42,672 bases of DNA from Xylophilus ampelinus (GCF_901875635.1 NZ_CABFMN010000112.1:1-42672); one strand, 5' to 3'; shown: positions 16,045 through 26,204, counted from the first letter of the stretch. The notes: generated from the sequence alone by a model not told the origin. A program made the numbers and translations.

Positions 16045-17235
16045 ATGCCCATCGCACTTCTCGCCCTCACCGCCGGCGCCTTCGGCATCGGCACCACCGA
16101 GTTCGTCATCATGGGCCTGCTGCTGCAGGTTTCGGCGGACCTTCATGTCTCCATCGCGGCCGCGGGGTTGCTGATCTCGGGCTACGCCATCGGCGTGGCG
16201 GTCGGCGCGCCGGTGCTCACCATCGCCACGCGGCGGCTGCCGCGCAAGACGGTGCTGCTCGCGCTGATGGCGATCTTCACGCTCGGCAACATCGCCTGTG
16301 CCGTGGCGCCGAACTATGAGGCGCTGATGGCGGCGCGGGTGATCACCTCGCTGGCGCACGGCACCTTCTTCGGCGTGGGCTCGGTGGTCGCCACCGGGCT
16401 GGTGCCGCCCGAGAAGCGTGCCTCGGCCATCGCGATCATGTTCACGGGCCTGACGGCGGCCACGCTGCTGGGCGTGCCGGCGGGCGCCTGGCTGGGGCTG
16501 CACTTCGGCTGGCGCGCGACCTTCTGGGCCGTGGCGGTGATCGGCGTCGTCGCACTCGCGGTGCTGGCGCGCTTCGTGCCGCGCGATGCCGCCAAGGTCG
16601 AGCCCGCGCCGCTGCGCGACGAGCTGGCCGTGCTGGCCCGCCCGCAGGTGTGGCTGGGCCTGGCGATGACGGTGCTGGGATTTGCCGGCGTGTTCGCCTT
16701 CTACACCTACGTGCAGCCGGTGCTGACGCGCGTCACGGGCCTCTCGGACGCGGCGGTGTCGCCGGTGCTGCTGCTCTTCGGCGGCGGGCTGGCCATCGGC
16801 AACCTGCTGGGCGGCAAGCTGGCCGACAAGGCCCCGATGCGGGCCGTCATCGGCACGCTGGTGGCACTGGCCGCGGTGCTGGCGTTGGCCCGTTGGGCGA
16901 TGCCGCACGCGGTGGCGGCCATCGTCTTCATCGGGCTGCTGGGAATCGTCGCCTTCGCCACCGTGGCGCCGCTGCAGGTGCGGGTGCTGGAGAAGGCGGC
17001 CGGCGCAGGGCAGAACCTTGCGTCGAGCCTGAACATCGCGGCATTCAACCTGGGCAACGCGCTGGGCGCGTGGGTCGGCGGCGTGGTCATCGAGCGCGGC
17101 GCGGGCACGCAGGGGCTTCAGAACCTGGGGCTGGCGGCGGCGGCGCTGACGGTCGCGGGCCTGGCGCTGGCGCTGTGGAGCCATGTGCTGGATCGTCGGC
17201 AGGTGCCGGCGGAGTGCGCGACGGCGGGTGCTTGA
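16045..17235 (+). CDS. MFS efflux transporter, DHA1 (AraJ/YdhP-like)
   Basis: 396 residues, twelve predicted transmembrane helices, inner membrane. The N-terminal FGIGTTEFVIMGLLLQVSAD segment and the following LLISGYAIGVAVGAP are signatures of the DHA1 sugar-efflux/AraJ-like branch; a GGKLADK motif follows helix 8. Members export sugars, arabinose-like compounds, purine analogues or drugs. The substrate cannot be read from the sequence. It is divergent from the LysR regulator, and the 104-bp spacer carries dyads. The gene is followed by a GC-rich inverted repeat that may terminate transcription. Confidence 0.88.
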   Translation: MPIALLALTAGAFGIGTTEFVIMGLLLQVSADLHVSIAAAGLLISGYAIGVAVGAPVLTIATRRLPRKTVLLALMAIFTLGNIACAVAPNYEALMAARVITSLAHGTFFGVGSVVATGLVPPEKRASAIAIMFTGLTAATLLGVPAGAWLGLHFGWRATFWAVAVIGVVALAVLARFVPRDAAKVEPAPLRDELAVLARPQVWLGLAMTVLGFAGVFAFYTYVQPVLTRVTGLSDAAVSPVLLLFGGGLAIGNLLGGKLADKAPMRAVIGTLVALAAVLALARWAMPHAVAAIVFIGLLGIVAFATVAPLQVRVLEKAAGAGQNLASSLNIAAFNLGNALGAWVGGVVIERGAGTQGLQNLGLAAAALTVAGLALALWSHVLDRRQVPAECATAGA

Positions 17236-17245
17236 CTTGGTTTTT

Positions 17246-17358
17246 CTCCTCTCCCCGCTGGGGAGAGGTTGGGTGAGGGGCAACCCCGCACATCGAACTT
17301 GGCGCTGCATCCGCGGCCGCGTGCCCTCACCCCAACCCTCTCCCAGAGGGAGAGGGAG
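17246..17358. repeat. Long inverted repeat of CTCCTCTCCC/GGGTGAGGG type between MFS and aldo/keto reductase
   Basis: Left arm 17246-17281 (CTCCTCTCCCC...GGTTGGGTGAGG) and right arm 17323-17358 (CCTCACCCCAACCCTCTCCC...) are imperfect inverted copies around a 41-bp spacer. Each arm also contains its own small dyad (CTCCCC/GGGGAG; CTCTCCC/GGGAGAG). This palindromic family is common in proteobacterial intergenic regions. It may end MFS transcription; the run of T at 17241-17245 lies before the hairpin, so classical termination on the plus strand is not shown. Confidence 0.7.
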
Positions 17359-17390
17359 TGAATACCGACAACTTTCACAGGAGTCTTCTC

Positions 17391-18428
<1,038 letters not shown>

Positions 18429-19609
18429 GCGGCGGCGCGGCGCCGCCGTTGTCGTCGTCGCGCACCAGCCGGATGCCCACCAGCGTGTAGCGCGTGTCCG
18501 GCGCGTTCCAGTTGCGGTACGACGCGCGGGCGTAGAACGGCCAGGTGTGCCAGGAGCCGCCGCGGCGCACGCGCACCGTGCCCTCGGCCGGCCCCTGCGG
18601 GTCGTCGACGGGCGAGCGGGCGTAGTAGTCGTCGGCATGCCAGTCGGCCACCCACTCCCACGCGTTGCCGTGCATGTCGTACAGGCCCCAGGCGTTGGGT
18701 GCGAAGCTGCCGACCGGCGCGGTGAAGGCAAAGCCGTCGTCGACCGGCACCGCCATGGCCTGCCACCGCGGCCAATAACGCGCGCTGCTGACGTCGAACA
18801 CGTTGGCCGTGCCCCGCAGCGACGCCGGATCGTCGCCGCTGCTGTAGCGCGTGCGGGTGCCCGCGCGGCAGGCGTATTCCCATTCGGCCTCGGTCGGCAG
18901 GCGGTAGCGCCTGCCCTCGGTGCGGCTGAGCCACGCAGCCAGGGCCTGGGCGTCGTTCCAGGTCACGTTCACCACCGGGTGGTCGTCGCCCTGCGCGAAG
19001 CCGGGGTCGCGCCAGGAATAGCGCGGGTCGCGGCCTTCGAAGGCGTCGCCGCGCTTTGTGGTGCCGGGGTCGTAGTCGGCGCGCCAGCCGTAGCCGCCGG
19101 TGCCGTCGGCCACCGACTCGGGCACGTAGCCGGAGCGTTCGACGAAGCGCCGGAACTGCCCCACCGTGACCTCGTGCTGCCCCATCCAGAAGGCGTGCGT
19201 GATCCGCACGCGGTGCACCGGCTGCTCGTCGGCCAGTTGCGTGAAGCGCTCGGGCGGCATCTGTGGATAGGCGCGCGCCAGTGCCTCGGGTGATTCGTCG
19301 CTGCCCATCGGGAACTCGCCGGCGGGCAGTTTCACGAAGGCCATGCCGAGGCTGTTGCGCTCGACCTGCTGTGCATGCGTGGTGCCCACCGCGATGACCC
19401 AACAGAGCGCCAGCGCCGATGTCCATGCGCGTGAAGCCACGGTGCTCACCTTTCCAGTGCTGTGGGAAACGGGAGTGTCGCGGCAAGCGCGACTTAGGGC
19501 ATGCTTAATCGCGCCTGGCGCGCAGAACTTGCACGCCGCGCCGGGGTCGGACGCACAAGGCGGTGCGATGCCGCCTTGTCACCGTCACCAAACGTCACGA
19601 AAGGCCCCC

Positions 19610-20356
19610 ATGACCCCCCAGGAAACCCAGTGGCTCGACGACCTGCTGCAACGCCTCGCCGCGGTGCAGGGGGTGCCGAAGGACCCGCAGGCCGTCGCGA
19701 TGATCCGCGAGCGCCTGGCCGGCCAGCCCGATGCGGTCTACCTGCTGGTGCAGCGCGCATTGCTGCTCGAGCATGCGCTGGCCGACGCGCAGCAGCAGAT
19801 CGCCCAGCTCTCGCAGGCGCAGCAGCAGCCCGGCGGCGGCAGCTTCCTCGGCGGAGCGCCCGGCATCGATTGGGGCCGCGCGCCGCAGCTCCAACCGCCC
19901 CCCTATGCGTCCCAGCCGATGCCGGCGGCCGGCGGCTACGACGGTTCGGATCGCTACGCACCGGGTGCGCCACCCGCGCGTACGGCAGCGCCGAGCTGGC
20001 GTGAGCGGGTCTTCGGTGCGCCGACGGCGGCGGCAGCGGCGCCCACCCCATCGAGCGGGCCGGGCCTGCTGGGCACCGCGGCCTCGGCCGCGGCTGGCGT
20101 GGCCGGCGGCATGTTCCTGTTCAACGGTATCGAGTACTTGCTCGGTGGCCATGGCGGCAGTGGCGGCGGCCTCTTCGGCAGTGGCCAGGGCGGCACGCCG
20201 ACGGTGACGGAGAACGTCACGCAGAACTTCTTCGGCGACGACGGCGGCGGCCGCTCCGGCGCGGCCGACAGCACGCTGGCGAACGACGCCGGCGCCGACT
20301 GGAACGGCTTCGACGACGCGAGCAATTTCGACGACGGCGACAACTCGATCGTCTGA
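19610..20356 (+). CDS. DUF2076 family protein
   Basis: 248 residues. The N-terminal 70 residues form the conserved helical part of DUF2076 (MTPQETQWLDDLLQRLAAVQG... EHALADAQQQIAQL). A Pro/Ala/Gln-rich linker leads to a hydrophobic, Gly-rich segment (GLLGTAASAAAGVAGGMFLFNGIEYL) and then a Gly- and Asp-rich tail (NFFGDDGGGRSG... NFDDGDNSIV). Family members are described as periplasmic ligand-binding sensor-like proteins, but no function is firmly known. ATG 19610 is used; AAAGG lies 5-6 nt upstream. The MBL-fold gene follows after 15 bp on the same strand, so the two probably form an operon. Confidence 0.88.
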   Translation: MTPQETQWLDDLLQRLAAVQGVPKDPQAVAMIRERLAGQPDAVYLLVQRALLLEHALADAQQQIAQLSQAQQQPGGGSFLGGAPGIDWGRAPQLQPPPYASQPMPAAGGYDGSDRYAPGAPPARTAAPSWRERVFGAPTAAAAAPTPSSGPGLLGTAASAAAGVAGGMFLFNGIEYLLGGHGGSGGGLFGSGQGGTPTVTENVTQNFFGDDGGGRSGAADSTLANDAGADWNGFDDASNFDDGDNSIV

Positions 20357-20371
20357 CGAGACCGCACCCAC

Positions 20372-21445
20372 GTGGCCGCCGACCCGCCACCGCCGCACCA
20401 CCGCGCACGGGGCTTCCAGAACAACTACCTCGAGTTCGAGCCCCCGCCCCTGTCGGCCGTGCTGCGGTGGCGGCGCGAGGCTGCGCGCCAGCGGCTGCCG
20501 AAGCCGCCGTCCACGCCCATCCCGCAGGCGGTGCGCGAGCTGGACTTCCTGCACGCCAACGCAGGGAGCGCAGCGGCGCAGGTGCCGGCCGTGACCTGGA
20601 TCGGCCACGCGACGGTGCTGGCCCAGTTTGGCGGGCTGAGCCTGCTGACCGACCCGATCTTCGCGGAGCGCGCCTCGCCGGTGGCCTTTGCCGGGCCCAA
20701 GCGCCACCAGCCGCCGGGTGTGGCGCTGGCCGAGCTGCCGCACATCAACCTGGTGCTGGTCTCGCACAACCACTACGACCACCTCGACCTGGCCGCGGCC
20801 CGCGCGCTGGCGGCGCAGCCGGGCGGCTCGCCGCTCTTCGCGGTGCCGCTGGGCCTGGCCGACTGGTTCCGCCGCCGCGGCATGCCGCGCGTGGTGGAAC
20901 TGGACTGGTGGCAGAGCCATGCGCTGGCGGTGCCTGGCCGCGCCGCGGTGGAGGTGATGCTGCTGCCTGCGCAGCACTGGTCGGGGCGTGGGCTGCAGGA
21001 CCGGCTGCTGACGTTGTGGGGCGGCTTCGCGGTCTTCGCACCCGACTGCCATTTCTTCTTTGCCGGCGACACCGGCTATTCGCGCGACTTCGCCGACATC
21101 CGCGAACGGCTGGCGCCCCGCCAGACCGAGGTGCTGGGCGGCGGCTTCGACATCGCGCTGCTGCCCATCGGCGCCTACGCGCCGCGCTGGTTCATGACGC
21201 CGCAGCACGTGGACGTGGCGCAGTCCATGGACATCCACCGCGACCTCGGCGCCAAGCGCTCGCTGGGCGTGCACTGGGGCACCTTCCAGCTCACCGACGA
21301 ATCGCTGGACGAACCGCCGCGCGTGCTGGCCGCCGAGCGCGCGGCACGCGGCGTGCCCGAGGCGGCGTTCTTCACCCTGCCGATCGGCGGCACCGAGCGG
21401 CTTGTGCCGCGCTCGGCCGGCGCCCGGTCGCTATCGAATTCATAG
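20372..21445 (+). CDS. MBL-fold metallo-hydrolase, NAPE-PLD-like
   Basis: 357 residues. The metallo-beta-lactamase fold is shown by TWIGHATVLAQFGG, then SHNHYDHLD with H132, H134, D136 and H137, H202 (PAQHWSGRG), D233 (FAGDTGYS) and H301 (GVHWGTF). Together these form a complete two-metal site. The order matches the bacterial N-acyl-phosphatidylethanolamine phospholipase D-like/UlaG branch, which hydrolyses phosphodiesters; the substrate is not known. Start GTG 20372 follows DUF2076 by 15 bp; the ribosome binding site is weak. The last residues and stop overlap the start of interspersed repeat copy 3. Confidence 0.87.
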   Translation: MAADPPPPHHRARGFQNNYLEFEPPPLSAVLRWRREAARQRLPKPPSTPIPQAVRELDFLHANAGSAAAQVPAVTWIGHATVLAQFGGLSLLTDPIFAERASPVAFAGPKRHQPPGVALAELPHINLVLVSHNHYDHLDLAAARALAAQPGGSPLFAVPLGLADWFRRRGMPRVVELDWWQSHALAVPGRAAVEVMLLPAQHWSGRGLQDRLLTLWGGFAVFAPDCHFFFAGDTGYSRDFADIRERLAPRQTEVLGGGFDIALLPIGAYAPRWFMTPQHVDVAQSMDIHRDLGAKRSLGVHWGTFQLTDESLDEPPRVLAAERAARGVPEAAFFTLPIGGTERLVPRSAGARSLSNS

Positions 21446-21491
21446 CTTCTCGCGCAAGCTGGACGGGCGCTGCAGGCCGATTTGGCTTGAA
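21442..21491 (+). repeat. Interspersed GATAGCT...GCTTGAA repeat, copy 3
   Basis: Begins ATAGCTT at the TAG stop of the MBL-fold gene and ends TTTGGCTTGAA. The inner inverted repeat is partly decayed. It sits between convergent genes, as copy 1 does. Confidence 0.7.
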
Positions 21492-21539
21492 CTTTCAGTG
21501 CAAGCCGAGACGCATGCCCGGTGGTGATCAACGGGCAAC

Positions 21540-21599
21540 CCGTCCGGGCTGAGCCTGTCGAAGCCCTGCGCGGCGCTTGCGCAGGCTCAGCCCGAACGG
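21540..21599. terminator. Inverted repeat (REP-like) between convergent MBL and chrA genes
   Basis: CCGTCCGGGCTGAGCCTG (21540-21557) and CAGGCTCAGCCCGAACGG (21582-21599) are arms with a single mismatch around a 24-bp spacer that contains GTCGAAGCCC. The unit CGGGCTGAGCCTGTCGAA is a repeat widespread in proteobacterial genomes. Its position between convergent genes suits a bidirectional terminator, though there is no T-run. Confidence 0.6.
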
Positions 21600-21627
21600 A
21601 TTTGCGGACTTCGAACGCAATCCGGCA

Positions 21628-22989
21628 TCAAGCGACCACGCCGCTCAGCCGGAGCAGCAGGCCCGCCAGCGCGCACAGGCCCAGCACCGGCATCACGCCG
21701 AGCTTGAATCGAAACAGCGCCACCCCCGCGGCCACCGCGATGACGGCCGCTGCGGCATCGAAGCGCCCGCCGAAGCCCTCGGGCCACAGCACGTGCCAGG
21801 CGAAGAACAGCGCCAGGTTGACGATCACGCCCACCACCGCCGCCGTGATGGCCGCCAGCGGCGCGGTGAAGCCCAGGCGCCCGTGCGTCGCCTCGATCAA
21901 CGGGCCGCCAGCGAGGATGAAGAGGAAGGACGGCAGGAAGGTGAAGAAGGTGACGACCACCGCCGCCAGCGCGCCGCCGAGGAATGGAGCGCCCGCCCCT
22001 GCGACCTGCTGCAGCCAGCCGCCCACGAAGCCGACGAAGGCCACCACCATGATCAGCGGGCCGGGCGTCGTCTCGCCCAGGGCCAGGCCATCCATCATCT
22101 GCGGCGCGCTGAGCCAGTGGAATTGATCGACCGCGCCCTGGTAGACGTAGGGCAGCACGGCATACGCGCCGCCGAAGGTCAGCAGCGCCGCCTTGCTGAA
22201 GAACCAGGCCATCTGCGCCAGCGTGCCCTGCCAGCCGCCGTGGGCCACCAGCAGGGCCATCGGCAGCAGCCACAGCAGCGCGCCCACCACCAGCACGCGC
22301 GCCAGGCCGGCGCGCGAGAAGCGGGCATGGCGCGGCGTCGGCGTGTCGTCGTCGATGAGCGCCCGCCCGGCAGATCGCTGCGCAGCCCCGTGGCCCGCGG
22401 TGGAGAAAAGCTTTGGACGCCAGCGCGCGCCCAGCCATCCCAGCAGCGCCGCCACCGCGACGATCGCCGGGAACGGCACCTGTCCCCAGAAGATGGCGAC
22501 GAAGGCCGCCACCGCGAGGCCGAGCATCCACCGATTGCGGATCGCCCGGCTGCCGATGCGGTGTGCCGCGTGCAGCACGATCGCCGTGATCGCAGGCTTC
22601 AGCCCGTAGAAGATGCCCGCCACCACCGTGAGGTGCCCGTAGGCCATGTAGACCCACGACAGCGCGACGAGGATCAGCAGCGAGGGCAGCACGAACAGCG
22701 CACCGGCCACGATGCCGCCCGCCGTGCGGTGCATGAGCCAGCCGATGTAGGTGGCGAGCTGCTGCGCTTCGGGGCCGGGCAACAGCATGCAGTAGTTGAG
22801 CGCGTGCAGGAAGCGCCCTTCCGACAGCCAGCGCCGCCGCTCCACCAGTTCGGTGTGCATGATCGCGATCTGCCCGGCCGGCCCGCCGAAGCTGATGAAG
22901 CCGAGCTTGAGCCAGAAGCGCAGGGCTTCGAAAAACGGCACCGCCACGGGCGGGGCCGCGTCGTCGGGCGAGGGGAAGGAAGAATTCAT
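21628..22989 (-). CDS. chrA: Chromate transporter (long-chain CHR family)
   Basis: 453 residues, the usual length for two-domain ChrA proteins. Each half carries the family signatures: FWLKLGFISFGGPAGQIAIMH and LLPGPEAQQLATYIG in the N-terminal half, FFSKAALLTFGGAYAVLPY and GLALGETTPGPLIMVVAFVG in the C-terminal half. About ten hydrophobic segments place it in the inner membrane. It exports chromate driven by the proton gradient. ATG 22989 lacks a clear ribosome binding site. The gene lies 55 bp downstream of the START-like gene, with a hairpin in between; no chrB or other chromate genes are adjacent. Confidence 0.92.
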   Translation of the reverse strand: MNSSFPSPDDAAPPVAVPFFEALRFWLKLGFISFGGPAGQIAIMHTELVERRRWLSEGRFLHALNYCMLLPGPEAQQLATYIGWLMHRTAGGIVAGALFVLPSLLILVALSWVYMAYGHLTVVAGIFYGLKPAITAIVLHAAHRIGSRAIRNRWMLGLAVAAFVAIFWGQVPFPAIVAVAALLGWLGARWRPKLFSTAGHGAAQRSAGRALIDDDTPTPRHARFSRAGLARVLVVGALLWLLPMALLVAHGGWQGTLAQMAWFFSKAALLTFGGAYAVLPYVYQGAVDQFHWLSAPQMMDGLALGETTPGPLIMVVAFVGFVGGWLQQVAGAGAPFLGGALAAVVVTFFTFLPSFLFILAGGPLIEATHGRLGFTAPLAAITAAVVGVIVNLALFFAWHVLWPEGFGGRFDAAAAVIAVAAGVALFRFKLGVMPVLGLCALAGLLLRLSGVVA

Positions 22990-22999
22990 GCGGGGCGTC

Positions 23000-23023
23000 G
23001 GCCGGCGACGATCGGCGCCGGCC
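23000..23023. other. GC hairpin between the START-like gene and chrA
   Basis: GGCCGGCG (23000-23007) and CGCCGGCC (23016-23023) form an 8-bp stem around an 8-nt loop. It lies in the 55-bp gap upstream of chrA on the minus strand. There is no following T-run; it may slow or partly end transcription between the genes. Confidence 0.35.
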
Positions 23024-23044
23024 CGCGAGTGTGCCCCGCTTCGG

Positions 23045-23464
23045 CTACGACTCTCTGACCGCGCCCAAGGCGCCGAGCGCCTTCATCATGGCCGAGGCGC
23101 CCAGCGCCATCATGGCGCCGATGGGGCCGGCAGCCTCGTGCGGCAACACGTCGGTGATCCACACGAAGCGCGTGCGCCCGTCGGGCTCGGCCAGCACCTG
23201 CGCGCTGGCATGGTGATGCGCCGCCTTGCCGCCCACCACCGTATAGGCGAGCCGCCGCGCCTGCTCGTCGATGCCGACCAGCCGCTCGCGCACGTCGTAG
23301 CCGTTGGCGAAGGTGATGTGCCGCACCTCGCCGCCTTGCTCCATCTCGCAGGCGGTGACGAAGCCGGGCGCCAGGCGGATGTGCACTGCGCCGAAGTCGC
23401 GCAGCGCGTCCCACACGAGGGCCGGCGCGGCGTCGACGACGAACTCCTGGCGCAGCGTGGCCAT
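23045..23464 (-). CDS. SRPBCC (START-like, polyketide cyclase/dehydrase) family protein
   Basis: 139 residues with the helix-grip fold pattern of the SRPBCC superfamily: a strand start RQEFVVDAAPALVWDALRDFGAVH, a mid-region EVRHITFANGYDVRERLVGIDEQARRLAYTVV, and a C-terminal helix PIGAMMALGASAMMKALGALG. Proteins of this family bind or convert hydrophobic ligands in a deep pocket. The ligand is not evident. Start ATG 23464 is 13 bp after the stop of the short-chain dehydrogenase, indicating an operon with that gene and perhaps with the TetR gene upstream. Confidence 0.8.
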   Translation of the reverse strand: MATLRQEFVVDAAPALVWDALRDFGAVHIRLAPGFVTACEMEQGGEVRHITFANGYDVRERLVGIDEQARRLAYTVVGGKAAHHHASAQVLAEPDGRTRFVWITDVLPHEAAGPIGAMMALGASAMMKALGALGAVRES

Positions 23465-23477
23465 GGCCTGGTCGACC

Positions 23478-24389
23478 TCAGGCCGCGCGCAGCTGCTCGC
23501 GCAGCTTCGCGCCGATGGCCGGCGCCTCCAGGAAGGGATCGGCCGGGTTCTTCATCGCCACGATGTTCTCCATGCGGCTGGTGATGTTGCCCAGCGCCTT
23601 CGGACTTTCGTGGCTGAACACGTAGAACTGGTTGTCGCTGATGGCCTTGAAGACCTTGTGCGCGACCTCGCCAGCGGTGATCTTGCCGCTGCTCACCGCC
23701 TTGTTGCTCATGGCCTGGCCGATGAGCTGGCTCTTGGTGAGCTCGGTCTCCTTGGGCGCGTTGGGGCGGTTGCGCTCGCTGCTCGTGATGCCGGTGGGCA
23801 CGAAGTACGGGCACAGCAGGCTCGCGCCGATCTGGTCGGTCACCAGCTTCAGGTCCTGGTACATCGTTTCCGTGAGGCTCACCACCGCAGCCTTGGCGGC
23901 GTTGTAGATGCCCATGTTGGGCGGCGTCAGCAGACCGGCCATGCTGGCGGTGTTGGTCACATGGCCGCGGTACGACGGGTCCTTGGCGGCGGCCTCCAGC
24001 ATCATGGGCACGAACAGGCGCACGCCGTGCACCACGCCCCACAGGTCGACACCCAGCACCCACTCCCAGTCGGCCACGGTGTTCTCCCACACCAGGCCGC
24101 CGGCGCCCACGCCCGCGTTGTTGAAGACGAAATGCGGCGCGCCGAAGCGCTCCTTCACGGCCGCGGCCAGGGCTTCCATTTCCTTCGCGCTCGACACGTC
24201 GACCTTCATGGCCAGTACCTGCGCACCGGCGGCTTCCATCTCGGCCTTGGCCTTGTCCAGCGCGTCCTGCTGCACGTCGACCAGCACGAGGTTCATGCCG
24301 CGTGCTGCGCCGATGCGCGCACATTCGAGGCCGAAGCCGGAGCCGGCACCGGTGAGCACTGCCGTCTTGCCGTGGAAGTCCTGGATCAT
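23478..24389 (-). CDS. SDR family oxidoreductase
   Basis: 303-residue short-chain dehydrogenase. The cofactor motif is TGAGSGFG (13-20). NNAG follows at 90-93, and the catalytic residues are Ser149, Tyr162 and Lys166 (YNAAK). Asp38 after the second strand (VLVDVQ) favours NAD over NADP. The length and C-terminal region (SKQL... ISDNQFYVFSHES) match the group of longer bacterial SDRs that act on steroid or fatty alcohols. ATG 24389 is used. The gene precedes the SRPBCC gene in an operon and follows a TetR regulator on the same strand by 115 bp. Confidence 0.88.
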   Translation of the reverse strand: MIQDFHGKTAVLTGAGSGFGLECARIGAARGMNLVLVDVQQDALDKAKAEMEAAGAQVLAMKVDVSSAKEMEALAAAVKERFGAPHFVFNNAGVGAGGLVWENTVADWEWVLGVDLWGVVHGVRLFVPMMLEAAAKDPSYRGHVTNTASMAGLLTPPNMGIYNAAKAAVVSLTETMYQDLKLVTDQIGASLLCPYFVPTGITSSERNRPNAPKETELTKSQLIGQAMSNKAVSSGKITAGEVAHKVFKAISDNQFYVFSHESPKALGNITSRMENIVAMKNPADPFLEAPAIGAKLREQLRAA

Positions 24390-24504
24390 GGAAGGGAGCC
24401 TTTCGCTTGTCTCGTCATGGGCCGCTCGGCCCGGAAGGTGAGCTTGCCATTGGAACGGGAAGGCGCCGCGCTGTCTGTCCGGCGTGCGACCGCGCCACCA
24501 CCGC

Positions 24505-25161
24505 TCACGCGCTGCGCAGCGGCAGCGTCTGTAAAACCGCGTCGACCAAGTCCTCCATGAAACGCCGGCTCGCCGGCTGGCGCATCACGAAATAGCGGAA
24601 GTACAGCGGGCCGACCACGCGCTCGATCACCGCGCCGGTGTCCACGCGCGCATCGATCTCGCCCCGCGCGATGGCGCGTTCGAACATCGGCCGCTGCTGC
24701 TCGACGCGCTGCTGCCAGAAGGCCGCCTGCGTCTGCTGGATCTCGGGCGAGTCGTTGCTGCTGAACGCCAGCGCGATCATGGCCCGGCTGCTGCTGTTGC
24801 CGAAGGTGGCAGCCACCTCGACCAGCACCCGCACGAGGTCGTCGCGCAGCGAGCCGCAATCGGGAAAAGGAATGCCCTGCTGCGCCGTGCGCCCGCCGGC
24901 GAAGGCGATCAACGCCGCCTTGTTGGCCCAGCGCCGGTAGAGCGACGAACTGCTGATCCCGGCGCGACTCGCCACACGCGGGATCGAGAAGTCCTCGATG
25001 CCGAACTCCTTCAGTTCGTCGATCACGGCGCGCTCCACCGCCTCGAGCACGCGCGCGCTCCGACCGCCCGTGCGGCGGCGCGGCACGGCCGAGCCGGGCG
25101 CGGCAGTCTCCGGGTTAGCCCCAGTTAATGCAGTAGTTTTTGCGTTAAAAATGCGATCCAT
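24505..25161 (-). CDS. TetR/AcrR family transcriptional regulator
   Basis: 218 residues. After an N-terminal Ala/Arg-rich tail, the helix-turn-helix spans about residues 40-85 (VERAVIDELKEFGIEDFSIPRVASRAGISSSSLYRRWANKAALI). The C-terminal domain (about 100-215) is of the TetR_C type common in hydroxylase-associated regulators. It is divergent from the TctC-hydroxylase cluster, with only 41 bp between start codons, and is the first gene of the SDR/SRPBCC strand. It likely represses both transcription units; palindromes in and beside the spacer could be its sites. Confidence 0.87.
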   Translation of the reverse strand: MDRIFNAKTTALTGANPETAAPGSAVPRRRTGGRSARVLEAVERAVIDELKEFGIEDFSIPRVASRAGISSSSLYRRWANKAALIAFAGGRTAQQGIPFPDCGSLRDDLVRVLVEVAATFGNSSSRAMIALAFSSNDSPEIQQTQAAFWQQRVEQQRPMFERAIARGEIDARVDTGAVIERVVGPLYFRYFVMRQPASRRFMEDLVDAVLQTLPLRSA

Positions 25162-25188
25162 TAAAGCAATTATCTATGCGTTAAACGC
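25142..25188. promoter_or_regulatory. Operator candidates GCGTTAAACGC between TetR and tctC
   Basis: GCGTTAAACGC (25178-25188) is a perfect 11-bp palindrome in the 41-bp divergent spacer. GCGTTAAAAATGC (25142-25154) is a related imperfect dyad inside the first codons of the TetR gene, 36 bp away. The tctC start has GGAG about 6 nt upstream (25194-25197). Confidence 0.45.
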
Positions 25189-25202
25189 TCGACGGAGACA
25201 TC

Positions 25203-26204
25203 ATGGCCCAGTTAGATCGCACACTCGATTCCCTCGGCCGCCAGCGGCGGCACTGGCTGAAGGCATTGGCGCTGGCGCCTGCCTCGGCCATCCTAAGCCA
25301 GGCCGCGCGAGCGCAGGGCTCGCCGCAGGTCGTGCGCCTGGTGGTGCCGTTCCCCGGGGGCAACCCGGTCGACGGAATCGCCCGGGCGCTGGCCGAGGCG
25401 CTGCGCCAAACCACCTCGCGCACCTACGTGGTCGACAACCGGCCCGGCGCGTCGGGCGTGATCGGCTCGGGCGACGTGGCGCGTGCCAGGCCCGACGGCG
25501 CCACGCTGCTCTTCACCACCGGCGGGCACCTGGCCAACGCCGTGCTGCATTCGAAGATGCCCTACGACGTGACGCGCGACTTCACGCCGATCACGCAACT
25601 GCAGGTGTCGCCCGGCTTCGTGATGATGGTGCGTCCGGATTCGCGCTTCAAGAACGTGGCCGACGTCATCCGCGAGGCGAAGGCCAGGCCGGGCACGATC
25701 AGCTACGGTTCGTGGGGCGCGGGCAACCCGACCCACGTGGTCGGCGCCATGTTCGCGCGGGCGGCAGGCATCGACTTGCTGCACGTGCCCTACAAGGGCT
25801 CGCCGCTGCAGGATTTCCTCGGCGGCCATGTCGACATCACCTGGTTCAGCACGCTGCTGAGCCTGCCGATGATCCAGGAGGGCAAGGCGCGCGCCCTGGC
25901 GGTGGGCTACGAACAGCGTGTGCCGGAACTGCCCGACGTGCCCACCCTGGCCGAACTGGGCATCCGCAACGCGGAGCTGCCGGCCTGGAGCGCGCTCTAC
26001 GGTCCCCCCGGCATGCCCGGCGCACTGGTGCAGTCCATCTATTCGGAGGTCGTGGCCGCGTCGCGCCAGCCCTCCTACCTCTCGGCCATGAAGTACGTCG
26101 GCACGGTGGTCAACATGCCGCCGGCGCAGTTCGCTCGCTTCAACGAGGAAGAGCTGGCCCGCTACCGGCGTGACCTCACGCCACTGGGCATCTCGGTCGA
26201 TTGA
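25203..26204 (+). CDS. Tripartite tricarboxylate transporter (Bug/TctC) family substrate-binding protein
   Basis: 333 residues. An N-terminal twin-arginine-like motif (RRHWLK, about 15-20) and a hydrophobic stretch ending in AARAQ suggest export to the periplasm. The mature protein matches the Bug family: VVRLVVPFPGGNPVDGIARALAEAL, YVVDNRPGASGVIGSGDVARARPDG, LHVPYKGSPLQDFLGGHVDITW. These proteins bind carboxylated small molecules with high affinity; no TctA or TctB genes are adjacent, which is usual for orphan Bug proteins. ATG 25203 follows GGAGACATC. Its TGA stop overlaps the start of the hydroxylase gene, so it heads the catabolic run. Confidence 0.93.
   Translation: MAQLDRTLDSLGRQRRHWLKALALAPASAILSQAARAQGSPQVVRLVVPFPGGNPVDGIARALAEALRQTTSRTYVVDNRPGASGVIGSGDVARARPDGATLLFTTGGHLANAVLHSKMPYDVTRDFTPITQLQVSPGFVMMVRPDSRFKNVADVIREAKARPGTISYGSWGAGNPTHVVGAMFARAAGIDLLHVPYKGSPLQDFLGGHVDITWFSTLLSLPMIQEGKARALAVGYEQRVPELPDVPTLAELGIRNAELPAWSALYGPPGMPGALVQSIYSEVVAASRQPSYLSAMKYVGTVVNMPPAQFARFNEEELARYRRDLTPLGISVD

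Noticed and set aside
17246..17358. CRISPR array or IS ends suspected from repeated GC tracts
   Set aside because: It is a single inverted pair of a dispersed palindromic family, with no spacers and no transposase.
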